Source: JACTMI01 sp964618415
Lineage (GTDB): Bacteria; Acidobacteriota; Thermoanaerobaculia; Multivoradales; JAGPDF01
Length of the DNA stretch: 64,000 nucleotides
Direction: 5' to 3'
NCBI GenBank assembly: GCA_964618415.1
Contig: CAZUAT010000003.1
Span: forward strand, 1-64,000
Shown: positions 54,160-64,000 of the stretch, piece after piece
Numbering within the stretch: position 1 is the first letter of the stretch
Layout: every line of letters begins with the position of its first letter
Translations under genes and position numbers: made by a program
The notes under the pieces: generated by a model
Told to the model about the DNA's origin: nothing
Databases searched by the model: none
The model's input: only the letters and a program-made list of their open reading frames with translations

Positions 54160-55536
54160 TCAGGGCTGCGTCACGTCCCAGTCGGTCGTATTGCCCGACT
54201 CGAAGTCCGAGTTGAACAGCACCATGCGCAGCGAGAAGTCGTCGTAGTAGACGCTCGTCGCACCGTTGGCGTACATGTCGACTGCGCCCAGGTTCAGGAC
54301 ACCAGCGGTGGAGACCTCCGTGGTCCACGGTCCGGAGTACAGCACCTCACCGGCGTAGGTGAAGGTCTGGGTGTCGTTGTCGAGGTCGATGTCGACCTGG
54401 ATCGGCACCCACTCGTCGAGCCTCGCCGTCAGGATGCCGCCGGAGCCGCCGGAGTTGATGACGTTCGTGCCGTCGAACGACACCTGCGTCGACCAGCTGC
54501 AGTCGGGCTCGCTGGTGCAGGTGTCGATGTAGGTGTTGAGCAGGATGAAGTAGCTCTCGCCGGCGAAGCCGGTCGGAATGTACTGCCAGACCCGGTAGGT
54601 CCACTGGCCCGAGCTCACGCCCGTGTACTCGCGCACCACGTCCGAGGCATCGGCGATGTCGACCGAGTTGGGAGCCGAAGCGGCCTGGTCGTCGACCAGC
54701 ATGGCGCCAACGCTCGGATCGTCGCCCCAGCCCTTCCAGCCGCCCTGGCCATGGATGTCCGTGTCGGTCGAGTAGCTGTCGAGGTCGTCGACCCAGTCGT
54801 CGGCAACCGGCGGCGGCGGCGGCAGCAGCGACAGATCGTCGTAATAGACCGCGGTGGCGCCGTTGGCGAACAGGTCGACCGCGCCGACGTTCGCCACGCC
54901 GCCGCCCGAGGCGCCTTCGGCCCACGAGCAGGTGTAGAGCTGCTGGCCGCCGTAGAAGAAGGTCTGGACGTCGGTGTCGAGGTCGATCTGCACCTCGATG
55001 TCGGTCCAGGCGTCGAATACGATCGGCAGGCTTCCGGCGCAGGAGCCGAAGTCCGGACCCATCTGACCGGTCACCGAGTCGTACATCACCTGCACCGACC
55101 AGTTGCAGTCCGGGCTGCTGGTGCAGCCGTCGACGTAGGTGTTGAGCATGATGAAGTAGGTCTGGCCGATGAATCCGCTCGGGATGAACTGCGAGGTCTT
55201 GAAGGTCCAGACGCCGGAGGTGATGCCGGTGAACTCGCGGACGAGGTCGGCGTTGCCGACGATCTCGATCGAGTTCGGGGCCGAGCTGGCCTGGTCGTCG
55301 ACCGCGAAGGCGCCGAAAGTCGGATCGTTGCCCCAGCCCTTCCAGCCGCCCTGGCCGTGCAGCTGGCTGTCGGTCGCATACGAGTCGATGTCGTCCTCCC
55401 AGCCAGTACCGAGCGGTTCGGCGGGCGGGGCCGCGCCATAACCGGCAACGGTGTCGATGGCGAGCGCCGGCGTGGCGAGCAGCGCGAGGCCGCACGCCAG
55501 ATGGGTCAGTTGCTTCCACGCTGAAGTCTGTTGCAT
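54160..55536 (-). CDS. Secreted protein of two tandem 200-residue repeats
   Basis: 458 residues from the ATG at 55536 (GAGGAG upstream), with a signal peptide ending at ATPALA (about residue 26). Two homologous units start at W46 and W248. Each opens with DSYxTDxxxHGQGGWKGWG, then DPxxGAxxVDDQAxSAPNS, a short loop with a cysteine pair (C-T-S-x-P-D-C-x-W), and a GAVDxxANGAT-x-VYYDD ending. This pattern looks like a beta-sandwich (concanavalin-like) domain. The C-terminus FNSDFESGNTTDWDV resembles the short FESGDTSxW tail common on secreted Acidobacterial-type proteins. The function is unknown; a surface or matrix binding role is plausible. Confidence 0.8.
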   Translation of the reverse strand: MQQTSAWKQLTHLACGLALLATPALAIDTVAGYGAAPPAEPLGTGWEDDIDSYATDSQLHGQGGWKGWGNDPTFGAFAVDDQASSAPNSIEIVGNADLVREFTGITSGVWTFKTSQFIPSGFIGQTYFIMLNTYVDGCTSSPDCNWSVQVMYDSVTGQMGPDFGSCAGSLPIVFDAWTDIEVQIDLDTDVQTFFYGGQQLYTCSWAEGASGGGVANVGAVDLFANGATAVYYDDLSLLPPPPPVADDWVDDLDSYSTDTDIHGQGGWKGWGDDPSVGAMLVDDQAASAPNSVDIADASDVVREYTGVSSGQWTYRVWQYIPTGFAGESYFILLNTYIDTCTSEPDCSWSTQVSFDGTNVINSGGSGGILTARLDEWVPIQVDIDLDNDTQTFTYAGEVLYSGPWTTEVSTAGVLNLGAVDMYANGATSVYYDDFSLRMVLFNSDFESGNTTDWDVTQP

Positions 55537-55648
55537 GTCGTACTCCTCGGTCCGGGATCTGCGCGGCTTCGGGCGGACGCGAACAGCCGCGCCCCGGAGA
55601 AGCCTGGCTCCTGTGCCCGGGTACGCCCCGGTGCAAAGGCCCTGTCTG

Positions 55649-55666
55649 GATAGGGGCATTTCTATC
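55649..55666. promoter_or_regulatory. Short dyad upstream of the secreted repeat protein
   Basis: GATAG-N8-CTATC sits about 115 bases before the start codon in an otherwise featureless 264-base divergent gap. It could be an operator; evidence is weak. A TAGAAT at 55726-55731 may be the -10 for the SRPBCC gene. Confidence 0.3.
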
Positions 55667-55800
55667 ACGTCGGCGGCCCCGGGAGGTCCCTGCCGCTGGC
55701 GCCCGCTCCGGGCACGCGGAGGCCGTAGAATCGCCTCGTCCAGCCGGAGCGTCCGCGCGGCCGCGGGCCGGGCCTTGGCCATTTCACCAGCGAGGAGTCG

Positions 55801-56259
55801 ATGATCCAGACCCTGGAGTTCCGTAGCACCATCCACGCTCCGGTCGAGCTGGTCTGGCACACGATGCTCGACCCGCTCTCCTACCGGGAATGGACCTCCG
55901 CCTTCACGCCGGGCTCGCACTACGACGGCTCGTGGGAGCAGGGGGCGCCGATCCGGTTCCTCGACGGCAAGGGCGGCGGGATGGTCGCCGAGATCGCCGA
56001 GAACCGGCCTTTCCAGTACCTGTCGATCCGTCACCTGGGTTACGTGGTCGACGGGATGGACGACACGGAGAGCGAGCAGGTGCAGGCCTGGGCACCCGCC
56101 TACGAGAACTACGAGTTCCGGGCGCTCGGCCCGTCGACCGAACTGCGGGTGCGGGTGGACGTCGAGCCGTCCTTCGTGAAGCTGATGAACGACCTCTGGC
56201 CGCCGGCGCTCGAGCGGCTGCGGGAGCTCTGCGAGTCCGGCTCCGAAGGGCAAGCGTGA
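55801..56259 (+). CDS. SRPBCC (START-like) domain protein
   Basis: 152 residues. The N-terminus FRSTIHAPVELVWHTMLDPLSYREWTSAF is the usual opening of AHSA1/polyketide-cyclase-like SRPBCC proteins, which form a deep hydrophobic pocket. The C-terminal helix (NDLWPPALERLREL) closes the pocket. The ligand is unknown. It is followed by a membrane PH-domain gene with a four-base overlap and then carbonic anhydrase, suggesting co-transcription. Confidence 0.85.
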   Translation: MIQTLEFRSTIHAPVELVWHTMLDPLSYREWTSAFTPGSHYDGSWEQGAPIRFLDGKGGGMVAEIAENRPFQYLSIRHLGYVVDGMDDTESEQVQAWAPAYENYEFRALGPSTELRVRVDVEPSFVKLMNDLWPPALERLRELCESGSEGQA

Positions 56260-56785
56260 ACCGCCGCCCGGTCGCAGCGGCCGAGCGCGGCAGCGGCAGC
56301 CGTCGCGAGGCGGTGGGCGAGCGCGAGTTCCGATCGGCCGTCGATACCTGGCTGGTCGTGCTGTTGGGGGCCTGTCTCGCGCTGCCACTGGTCGTGGGGC
56401 TCACCCTTCCGTGGCAGTCCGGCGGGGCGGGGGGCGTGTCGCCACTCTCCCGTCTCGCGCCGCTCCTGATGACCCTCCTGGTCTCGGCCTTCGTGGCCTG
56501 GATCTTCGCCTCGACCCGCTATCGCATCGCCGGCGGCCAGCTGACCCTGCGCAGCGGACCGTTCCGCTGGCGCATCGACGTCGATTCGATCCAGCGCGTA
56601 CGGCCCTCGCGCAATCCGCTCTCCTCGCCCGCGCTGTCGCTGAATCGGCTGGAGATCCAGTACGGCCGAGGACGCCGGATTCTCGTCTCGCCGGCCGAGC
56701 GCGACGCTTTCCTGCGCACCCTCGCGGCCGCCTCGTCGGGCCTGGAACTGCGCGGAGGAGCTCTCGAGCGACGGGTCGCGCGAGC

Positions 56786-56789
<4 letters not shown>
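56256..56789 (+). CDS. Membrane protein with bacterial PH-like domain
   Basis: 177 residues from a GTG at 56256 (GTGA overlap). Two hydrophobic helices (about 32-52 and 68-88) precede a PH-like fold typical of DUF1200/bPH_6 proteins: YRIAGGQLTLRSGPFRWRIDVDSIQRVRPSRNP near 91-123. Function is not established; such proteins may sense membrane or envelope state. Overlap with the carbonic anhydrase ATG on the other side supports an operon. Confidence 0.75.
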
Positions 56790-57444
<655 letters not shown>

Positions 57445-57448
<4 letters not shown>

Positions 57449-58182
57449 CCCAGCAGTTCGCGCAGCCGGGCATGCCCGGCCCGCGAGACCGGCAGCCGCG
57501 TGCCGTCCTGCAGGATCGCGATCCAGCTGTCCTTGTTGTAGAGCTCGAGGCGCGCGATCCGGTCGACGTTGAGCAGATACGACCGATGGATGCGCACGAA
57601 CCGCCCCGGGTCGAGCCGCGCCTCGAGGTCGGCGAGCGTCTGCTGCTTGAGGAACCGGCGTCCCTCCGAGGCGAACGAGAGGTAGTCGTCGCGCGCCTCG
57701 ACGAAGTCGATGCGTGCCGCGCGCAGCACGTGCACTTTGCCTTCCTCGCGGATCAGGACGCGCTCGAGCGGTCGTCCGGGCGGGCGCGCGGCGTCTTCCA
57801 GCGCCGGAGCGTCGGGGGCGGCAGCGCCGGAGGCCAATCGGCCGGAGGCCCGGTCGATCGCCTCGGCGAGGCGCGCCGGTTCGACCGGCTTGAGCAGATA
57901 GTCGACCGCGTGCACGTCGAAGGCGCGCAGCGCGTACTCATCGTAGGCGGTGACGAACACGACCGCCGCCCGGCTGTCGATCAGTTCCAGGACCTCGAAG
58001 CCCGACAGCTTGGGCATCTGAATGTCGAGGAAGATCAGGTCGGGCGTCGTCTCGTCGATCAGCTTGACCGCCTCGAAGCCGTTGGCGGCCTCGCCGACGA
58101 TCTCCACCTCGGGATGCGCGGCAAGCAGCTCGCGCATCACCCGGCGGGCGAGATCCTCGTCGTCGACCAGCAGTGCCCTCAT
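57445..58182 (-). CDS. LytTR-family response regulator
   Basis: 245 residues. The receiver domain (1-115) has the acidic pair D7-D8, the phospho-acceptor D53 (FLDIQMP) and the switch Lys in LLKPVEP. A LytTR DNA-binding domain (about 143-243) shows FVEARDDYLSF, RIHRSYLLNVDRI and LPVSRAGHARLRELL. It is the partner of the histidine kinase gene 27 bases upstream and belongs to a LiaI-LiaF-kinase-regulator set. Such regulators bind paired nine-base sites. Confidence 0.93.
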
Positions 58183-58209
58183 GGGCCGGATTCTCCCATC
58201 CTGGAAGCC

Positions 58210-59280
58210 TCAGGCGGCCGGAGAGGCGGGCAGCAGGATGATCACGCGGTAGCGGTCGGTACCGGCATCGACGTCGAGGCGCGCGCGGTGGCCGTAGGTT
58301 GCCTCGATCCGGCTGCGGACGTTTGCGAGCCCTACGCCGGCACCGCGCGATGCGGGCCGCTCCGGGTCGCACAGGTTCTCGACCGACAGTTCGAGCAGGT
58401 CGTCGCGACGCGCCGCGGCGACGCGCACGAGTCCGCCGTCCAGCAGGTGGGCGACGCCGTGATGAACGGCATTCTCGATGAGCGGCTGGAGAACGAGTGG
58501 CGGTACGGCGAGCGACAGCGTGTCCTCGCCGACACGGAACTCGCTGCGCAGCCGCTCCCCAAAGCGGACCTCCTCGATCGCGAGGTAGGTCTCGGCGAGG
58601 TAGAGCTCCTCGGCGAGCGGCACGCGCTCCTTCTGGCCGAGGCCCAGGCTCTTGCGGAAGAAGCCGGCCATCAGATAGCACATGCGCCGCGCCGCCGCCG
58701 GATCGGATCCGATCAGCGCCGAGACCGAGTTGAGCGAGTTGAACAGGAAGTGCGGATCGAGCTGAGCCTTGAGCGCCTTGAGCTCGGCATCGCGCGCGTG
58801 CACCTGCAGCTCGAGGGCCTGACGCTCCGCTTCGCGGGACCGCTCGACCGCGGCGAGCAGCAGGTGGAGGAGCAGGGCCAGGGCATAGACCAGCACGCCG
58901 ATCGGGAAGAGCAGCGGCAGGAAGGCCCGAAACCGCTCGACCAGCCCGGCAAAGGCGGGGCCGCGCTCGAGCAGCAGCGCCCAGCCATAACCGATCGACA
59001 CCCACAGGGTGGCGGCGACCAGCGACAGGACGAGCAGCGACACCAGCAGGCGCGCGGCGCCGCGGCGCGCCGTCGGCAGGCGCCGTACCGAGTACCAGGC
59101 GGTCAGGCACTGAAAGCCGTACAGAACCGCCATCGGAACGGCGAGCGCCAGTGCCGGCCGGGGAGCGCCCGGTGCCACGGCATCGAGCAGCAGCGCGAGC
59201 AGCAGGCCGAAGGCGACCGACAGCCCCACGTAGCCGACCAGGCGCGCCGGGCGCTCGAACAGCGGGTGGACGGCGCTCAT
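58210..59280 (-). CDS. LytS/YehU-type sensor histidine kinase
   Basis: 356 residues. Four to six hydrophobic helices fill residues 15-145. A His_kinase domain follows with the acceptor H177 in LDPHFLFNSLNS and ATPase N- and G-boxes (PLIENAVHHGV, GVGLANVRSRIE). It lacks an extracellular loop of any size, so it is an intramembrane-sensing kinase, as is usual where a LiaF-like protein provides the signal. The ATG overlaps the LiaF-like stop by one base (TGATG). Confidence 0.92.
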   Translation of the reverse strand: MSAVHPLFERPARLVGYVGLSVAFGLLLALLLDAVAPGAPRPALALAVPMAVLYGFQCLTAWYSVRRLPTARRGAARLLVSLLVLSLVAATLWVSIGYGWALLLERGPAFAGLVERFRAFLPLLFPIGVLVYALALLLHLLLAAVERSREAERQALELQVHARDAELKALKAQLDPHFLFNSLNSVSALIGSDPAAARRMCYLMAGFFRKSLGLGQKERVPLAEELYLAETYLAIEEVRFGERLRSEFRVGEDTLSLAVPPLVLQPLIENAVHHGVAHLLDGGLVRVAAARRDDLLELSVENLCDPERPASRGAGVGLANVRSRIEATYGHRARLDVDAGTDRYRVIILLPASPAA

Positions 59281-60026
59281 CAGTTCGACACCTCGATGCC
59301 GGCCATGATCGCCGCGCCGCGGATGAGCAGCCGGCCGCGCAGCGCGGTCGGATCGACCGGCGGGCGAGTCTTGTCCTCGAACGCTCCGAGCAGCGGGACG
59401 ACCTCGGAGATCACCCGCCAGTCCTGGGGTACGCGCAGTTCGATCGCACCCCAGACCGTGAACGCGTCGATGACCGCTCCTTCGGGCGCCAGGCGGGCGC
59501 CGCGCAGATCGAGCTCGACCCCACCCATCACCGCGCCGAGATTGCCGCCGCGGAACTCCTGTGCGTCGATCCGCCGTTCGTTGCCGCTCATGAACGCGAA
59601 GGCGTTGACGACGCTGTCGCTCGGCGTGCGCTCGACGGCCGGCGGGGCGGGGGCGCGGAACGCCCGCGAGACGAGCAGGATGCCGGTGACCACCAGGGCA
59701 GCCGGGAAGACGACGTCCCAGAAGTCGACCTCGATCAGGCCGAGCGCGTCGCCCAGCGTCCACAGGCCGGCGGCCAGCCAGAACCAGCCCCAGAAGCTGC
59801 GCTGGGCCATGACGGCAACGGCGATGCCGAGCAGTACCGACGGAACCAGGAAGCGGATCAGGTTCTCGGCCTCGATCAGGTCGAGGTTGTCGAGCAGCAG
59901 CAGGGTGCCGAAGATCAGCACGCCGACGCCGATCACGAGGCGGGGCAGCACGGCAGTCAGGGCGCCGGTCGTCCGCTCGCCTCGCGACGGAGCGATCGGC
60001 GGTCCGGGCTCGAAGTCACTCGACAT
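59280..60026 (-). CDS. LiaF-like envelope stress protein
   Basis: 248 residues. About four transmembrane helices occupy 28-120 (DUF5668-like, with LLLDNLDLIEAE). A soluble C-terminal beta-helix-like domain (about 140-245) matches the cell-wall-active antibiotic response family of LiaF/VraT: GGNLGAVMGGVELDLRGA and PEGAVIDAFTVWGAIELRVPQDWRV. In Firmicutes LiaF inhibits the LiaS kinase until wall damage. Here it is coupled to a LytS-type kinase instead. It overlaps the upstream LiaI-like gene by 11 bases. Confidence 0.87.
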   Translation of the reverse strand: MSSDFEPGPPIAPSRGERTTGALTAVLPRLVIGVGVLIFGTLLLLDNLDLIEAENLIRFLVPSVLLGIAVAVMAQRSFWGWFWLAAGLWTLGDALGLIEVDFWDVVFPAALVVTGILLVSRAFRAPAPPAVERTPSDSVVNAFAFMSGNERRIDAQEFRGGNLGAVMGGVELDLRGARLAPEGAVIDAFTVWGAIELRVPQDWRVISEVVPLLGAFEDKTRPPVDPTALRGRLLIRGAAIMAGIEVSN

Positions 60027-60432
60027 GGCGGCCTGCCTCCTCGCGGCGCCGGCGCCGCGGCGCCGAGCAGCCGCCGTCGCCGAGCCACGGTTCGAGCAGC
60101 ATCGACAGGCCGGCGCCGACCACCAGGATCGGCCAGGCGTTGCCCCAGTGCAGACCGAACAGGCGCCAGACGCTGATCCAGCAGTAGAGGCCCGACAGCA
60201 GCAGCCAGAACCCGCTGCCGCGCGACTCGCGCTGCCCGAAGACCATCTGCGCGGCGCCGCTGGCCACCAGCAGCAGCGGCCAGTAGCGCCAGATGCCGTC
60301 CGGGATATCCCAGCCGATGCGCGAGGCCAGCATCAGACCGCCGACCGCGATCAGCCAACCGCCGAGCACCAGCCGGCCGAGGCTGCGCACGCCGCCGGTC
60401 GGTGCGGGTTCAGGGTGGGGGGTGTCGTTCAT
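60016..60432 (-). CDS. LiaI/DUF5668-like small membrane protein
   Basis: 138 residues with three to four helices (about 21-38, 48-65, 75-92, 98-113) and the DUF5668 pattern WRYWPLLLVASGAAQMV, repeated later as WGNAWPILVVGAGLSMLLEP. A basic C-terminal tail (RRRRREEAGRH) follows. Such proteins accompany LiaF-like sensors and may scaffold them at the membrane. It is the first gene of the four-gene cluster; the 150-base gap before yebC shows no clear promoter. Confidence 0.78.
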   Translation of the reverse strand: MNDTPHPEPAPTGGVRSLGRLVLGGWLIAVGGLMLASRIGWDIPDGIWRYWPLLLVASGAAQMVFGQRESRGSGFWLLLSGLYCWISVWRLFGLHWGNAWPILVVGAGLSMLLEPWLGDGGCSAPRRRRREEAGRHVE

Positions 60433-60550
60433 CGATTCCTCCTCGGGCGCGGAAGCGGCGCCACGGAGGAGGTTACGGCGATCGTGGCGGCCCGGCGCGG
60501 TCGGGTCGGTGAACGGCGGCGGTCGACCGGCGAACGCCCGCCCGCACCCC

Positions 60551-60574
60551 GCCCGGGAGCGGGGGAGCCCGGGC
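60551..60574 (-). terminator. Hairpin after yebC
   Basis: GCCCGGG (60551-60557) pairs with CCCGGGC (60568-60574), just beyond the yebC stop on the minus strand. There is no T run; it is a weak terminator candidate. Confidence 0.35.
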
Positions 60575-60583
60575 CGGTTCGGG

Positions 60584-61306
60584 TCAGGCGAGGTTGTGGA
60601 ACACCTTCTGAACGTCGTCGTCCTGCTCGAGGCTGTCGATCAACCGCAGCACCTCCTGGGCCTCCTGCTCGCCGAGCTCGGTCGGCGTCGTCGCGACGTA
60701 CTCGCTGTCGGCCGACAGCGGCGTGATGCCGCGGTCCTCGAGCGCCTTCTGCAGGTTGCCGAAGTCGGCCAGCGCGCAGCGGATGACCAGCTGCGGCTCC
60801 CCCTTTTCGCCCGTCGACTCGCCCATCTCCTCGAGTCCGAAGTCGATCAGGTCGAGCTCGAGCGCCTCGGCGTCGATCCCCTTCGGATCGAGGCGGAAGA
60901 CGCCCATCCGGTTGAACTGGAAGCTGACGCTGCCGGTCGTGCCCAGGTTCCCGCCGCCCTTGTTGAAGCGCGTGCGCAGCGACGAAACGGTCCGCGCCGG
61001 GTTGTCGGTTGCCGTCTCGACGATCACGGCGATGCCGTGCGGCGCGTAGCCCTCGTAGACGACCTCCTGGTAGTCGGCCGCCTCGGCGCCGGACGCCTTC
61101 TTGATCGCCGACTCGACCTTGTCCTTGGGCATGTTGACTGCGCGCGCGTTCTGGATGGCGCGCCGCAGTGCCGGGTTGGCGTCGGGGTTCGGACCGCTCG
61201 CCTTGACCGCGATGGTGATCTCCTTGCCGATCTTGGCGAACTGCTTCGCCATGCGGTCCCAGCGGGCGAACATCGTGTGCTTGCGGGTCTCGAATATGCG
61301 TCCCAT
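60584..61306 (-). CDS. yebC: YebC/PmpR family protein
   Basis: 240 residues with the family start (MGRIFETRKHTMFARWDRMAKQF-type opening) and NPALRRAIQNARAVNMPKDKVESAIKKA near 46-73. YEGYAPHGIAVIVETATDN and GSVSFQFNRMGVF are also present, and the acidic third domain lies near 180-235. YebC was long listed as a transcription regulator; recent work assigns it to relief of ribosome stalling at proline stretches. It diverges from fumC across a 140-base gap in which I see no convincing promoter pair. Confidence 0.95.
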   Translation of the reverse strand: MGRIFETRKHTMFARWDRMAKQFAKIGKEITIAVKASGPNPDANPALRRAIQNARAVNMPKDKVESAIKKASGAEAADYQEVVYEGYAPHGIAVIVETATDNPARTVSSLRTRFNKGGGNLGTTGSVSFQFNRMGVFRLDPKGIDAEALELDLIDFGLEEMGESTGEKGEPQLVIRCALADFGNLQKALEDRGITPLSADSEYVATTPTELGEQEAQEVLRLIDSLEQDDDVQKVFHNLA

Positions 61307-61446
61307 GAGTTCTCTCGGGTAGCGAATCGGGCGGTGCGACGGCGTGTCAGAGGGTGCCGATCTTATCGCGCCGACCGGCGCAAGGCCGGCGGCGGGTCGT
61401 GCCGCCGCGCTTGCGTCCGCCGCTCGACCGTGCTCGGATCGCAGCC

Positions 61447-62856
<1,410 letters not shown>

Positions 62857-63079
62857 AAAATTCGGTCAGAGGCCATTTCCCCGCAGCAGAAACTCAGTCA
62901 GAGGCCATTTCGCGCCGGTGCCCGTCCAGGTGGATCCGGGCAGGATCTGGTGGCCCGGATCAGTTCGCTGCAAGGGGATTCGAGTCTGGCCCAGGACTCG
63001 CTAAGTCACAGATTCTAGAAAGCAAGAAATGGCCTCTGACTGAATATTCGGGGGCTCGAAATGGCCTCTGACCGAATTT

Positions 63080-63081
<2 letters not shown>
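62857..63081. repeat. Nested inverted-repeat (REPIN-like) element
   Basis: Four copies of a 16-19 base unit containing TCAGAGGCCATTTC. Two lie in direct orientation (62862-62879 and 62893-62911) and two inverted (63026-63043 and 63058-63076). The outer pair is a perfect 19-base complement (TTCGGTCAGAGGCCATTTC), and the inner pair is perfect over 18 bases. The element starts at the base after the fumC stop, and its far end includes the icd TAA. The middle (62912-63025) holds no ORF. It fits a REP pair or non-autonomous element mobilised by a RAYT-type transposase elsewhere. Confidence 0.8.

Positions 63082-64000
<919 letters not shown>

Noticed and set aside
55537..55660. Leader of the secreted repeat protein as a cyclic di-GMP (GEMM) riboswitch
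   Set aside because: Some GC-rich stems and a CAGG segment are present, but the conserved GEMM core and tetraloop receptor are not.

Overview
The window is about 70% GC and almost fully coding. It uses many GTG and some TTG starts, four-base stop/start overlaps (ATGA or GTGA), and short intergenic spaces. There are no tRNA or rRNA genes, phage genes, CRISPR arrays or intact transposases. The gene content is that of a Gram-negative bacterium: Bat aerotolerance operon, RlpA-like lipoprotein, LytS/LytR-type regulation, demethylmenaquinone methyltransferase, the Bacteroidetes/Xanthomonas-type acyl-ornithine carbamoyltransferase, and a DPP III-like protease. My best guess is an Acidobacteriota-like lineage, possibly from a metagenome assembly. 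This is inference from style and content. A 10-N gap at 22635-22644 shows that the sequence is a draft scaffold.

Layout. 1-7387 (minus): MoxR ATPase, DUF58 protein, a short BatD-like protein, two VWA proteins (BatA, BatB), TPR BatC and BatD (cut by the window edge). 7525-13601 (plus): rsmA, ftsK, fmt, rsmB and an HU gene with an excellent sigma70 promoter. 13738-18506 (plus): moaC, a NamZ/DUF1343 muramidase, an unknown small gene, serC-like and serA. 18514-20602 (minus): purB and an RlpA-like lipoprotein. 20700-22967 (plus): an FHA-GAF-adenylate cyclase and rdgB broken by the assembly gap. 22993-25397 (minus): ubiE, folD, coaE. 25489-31440 (plus): rplM, rpsI, rpsB, tsf, pyrH, frr, ispD, ispF, rlmB. 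31444-33219 (minus): a secreted M49-like protease, followed by a DoxX gene.

33705-43204 (minus) is one compact arginine operon: argR, argG, an uncharacterised P-loop gene, argC, argD, argF', argB, argE, argH. It is driven by a TTGACA/TAATAT promoter overlapped by palindromes that fit ArgR boxes. The carbamoyltransferase works on acylated ornithine, so ArgE is expected to deacylate an acyl-citrulline.

43304-48440 (minus) is the most unusual region. A four-S1-domain protein is followed by a membrane-anchored peptidoglycan amidase, an actin closely resembling magnetosome MamK, and a PilZ-transmembrane-AMIN protein. No other magnetosome gene is present. I propose that the actin, the transmembrane adaptor and the amidase form a module coupling a cytoplasmic filament to periplasmic cell-wall cleavage.

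48590-64000: carB, rnhA, a cupin, a DUF4256 gene and a methyltransferase (plus); a secreted protein built of two tandem 200-residue repeats (minus); SRPBCC, PH-domain and carbonic anhydrase genes (plus); a LiaI/LiaF-like plus LytS/LytR-like envelope-stress cluster and yebC (minus); fumC (plus); a nested inverted-repeat (REPIN-like) element filling the fumC-icd gap; and the 3' part of icd (minus).
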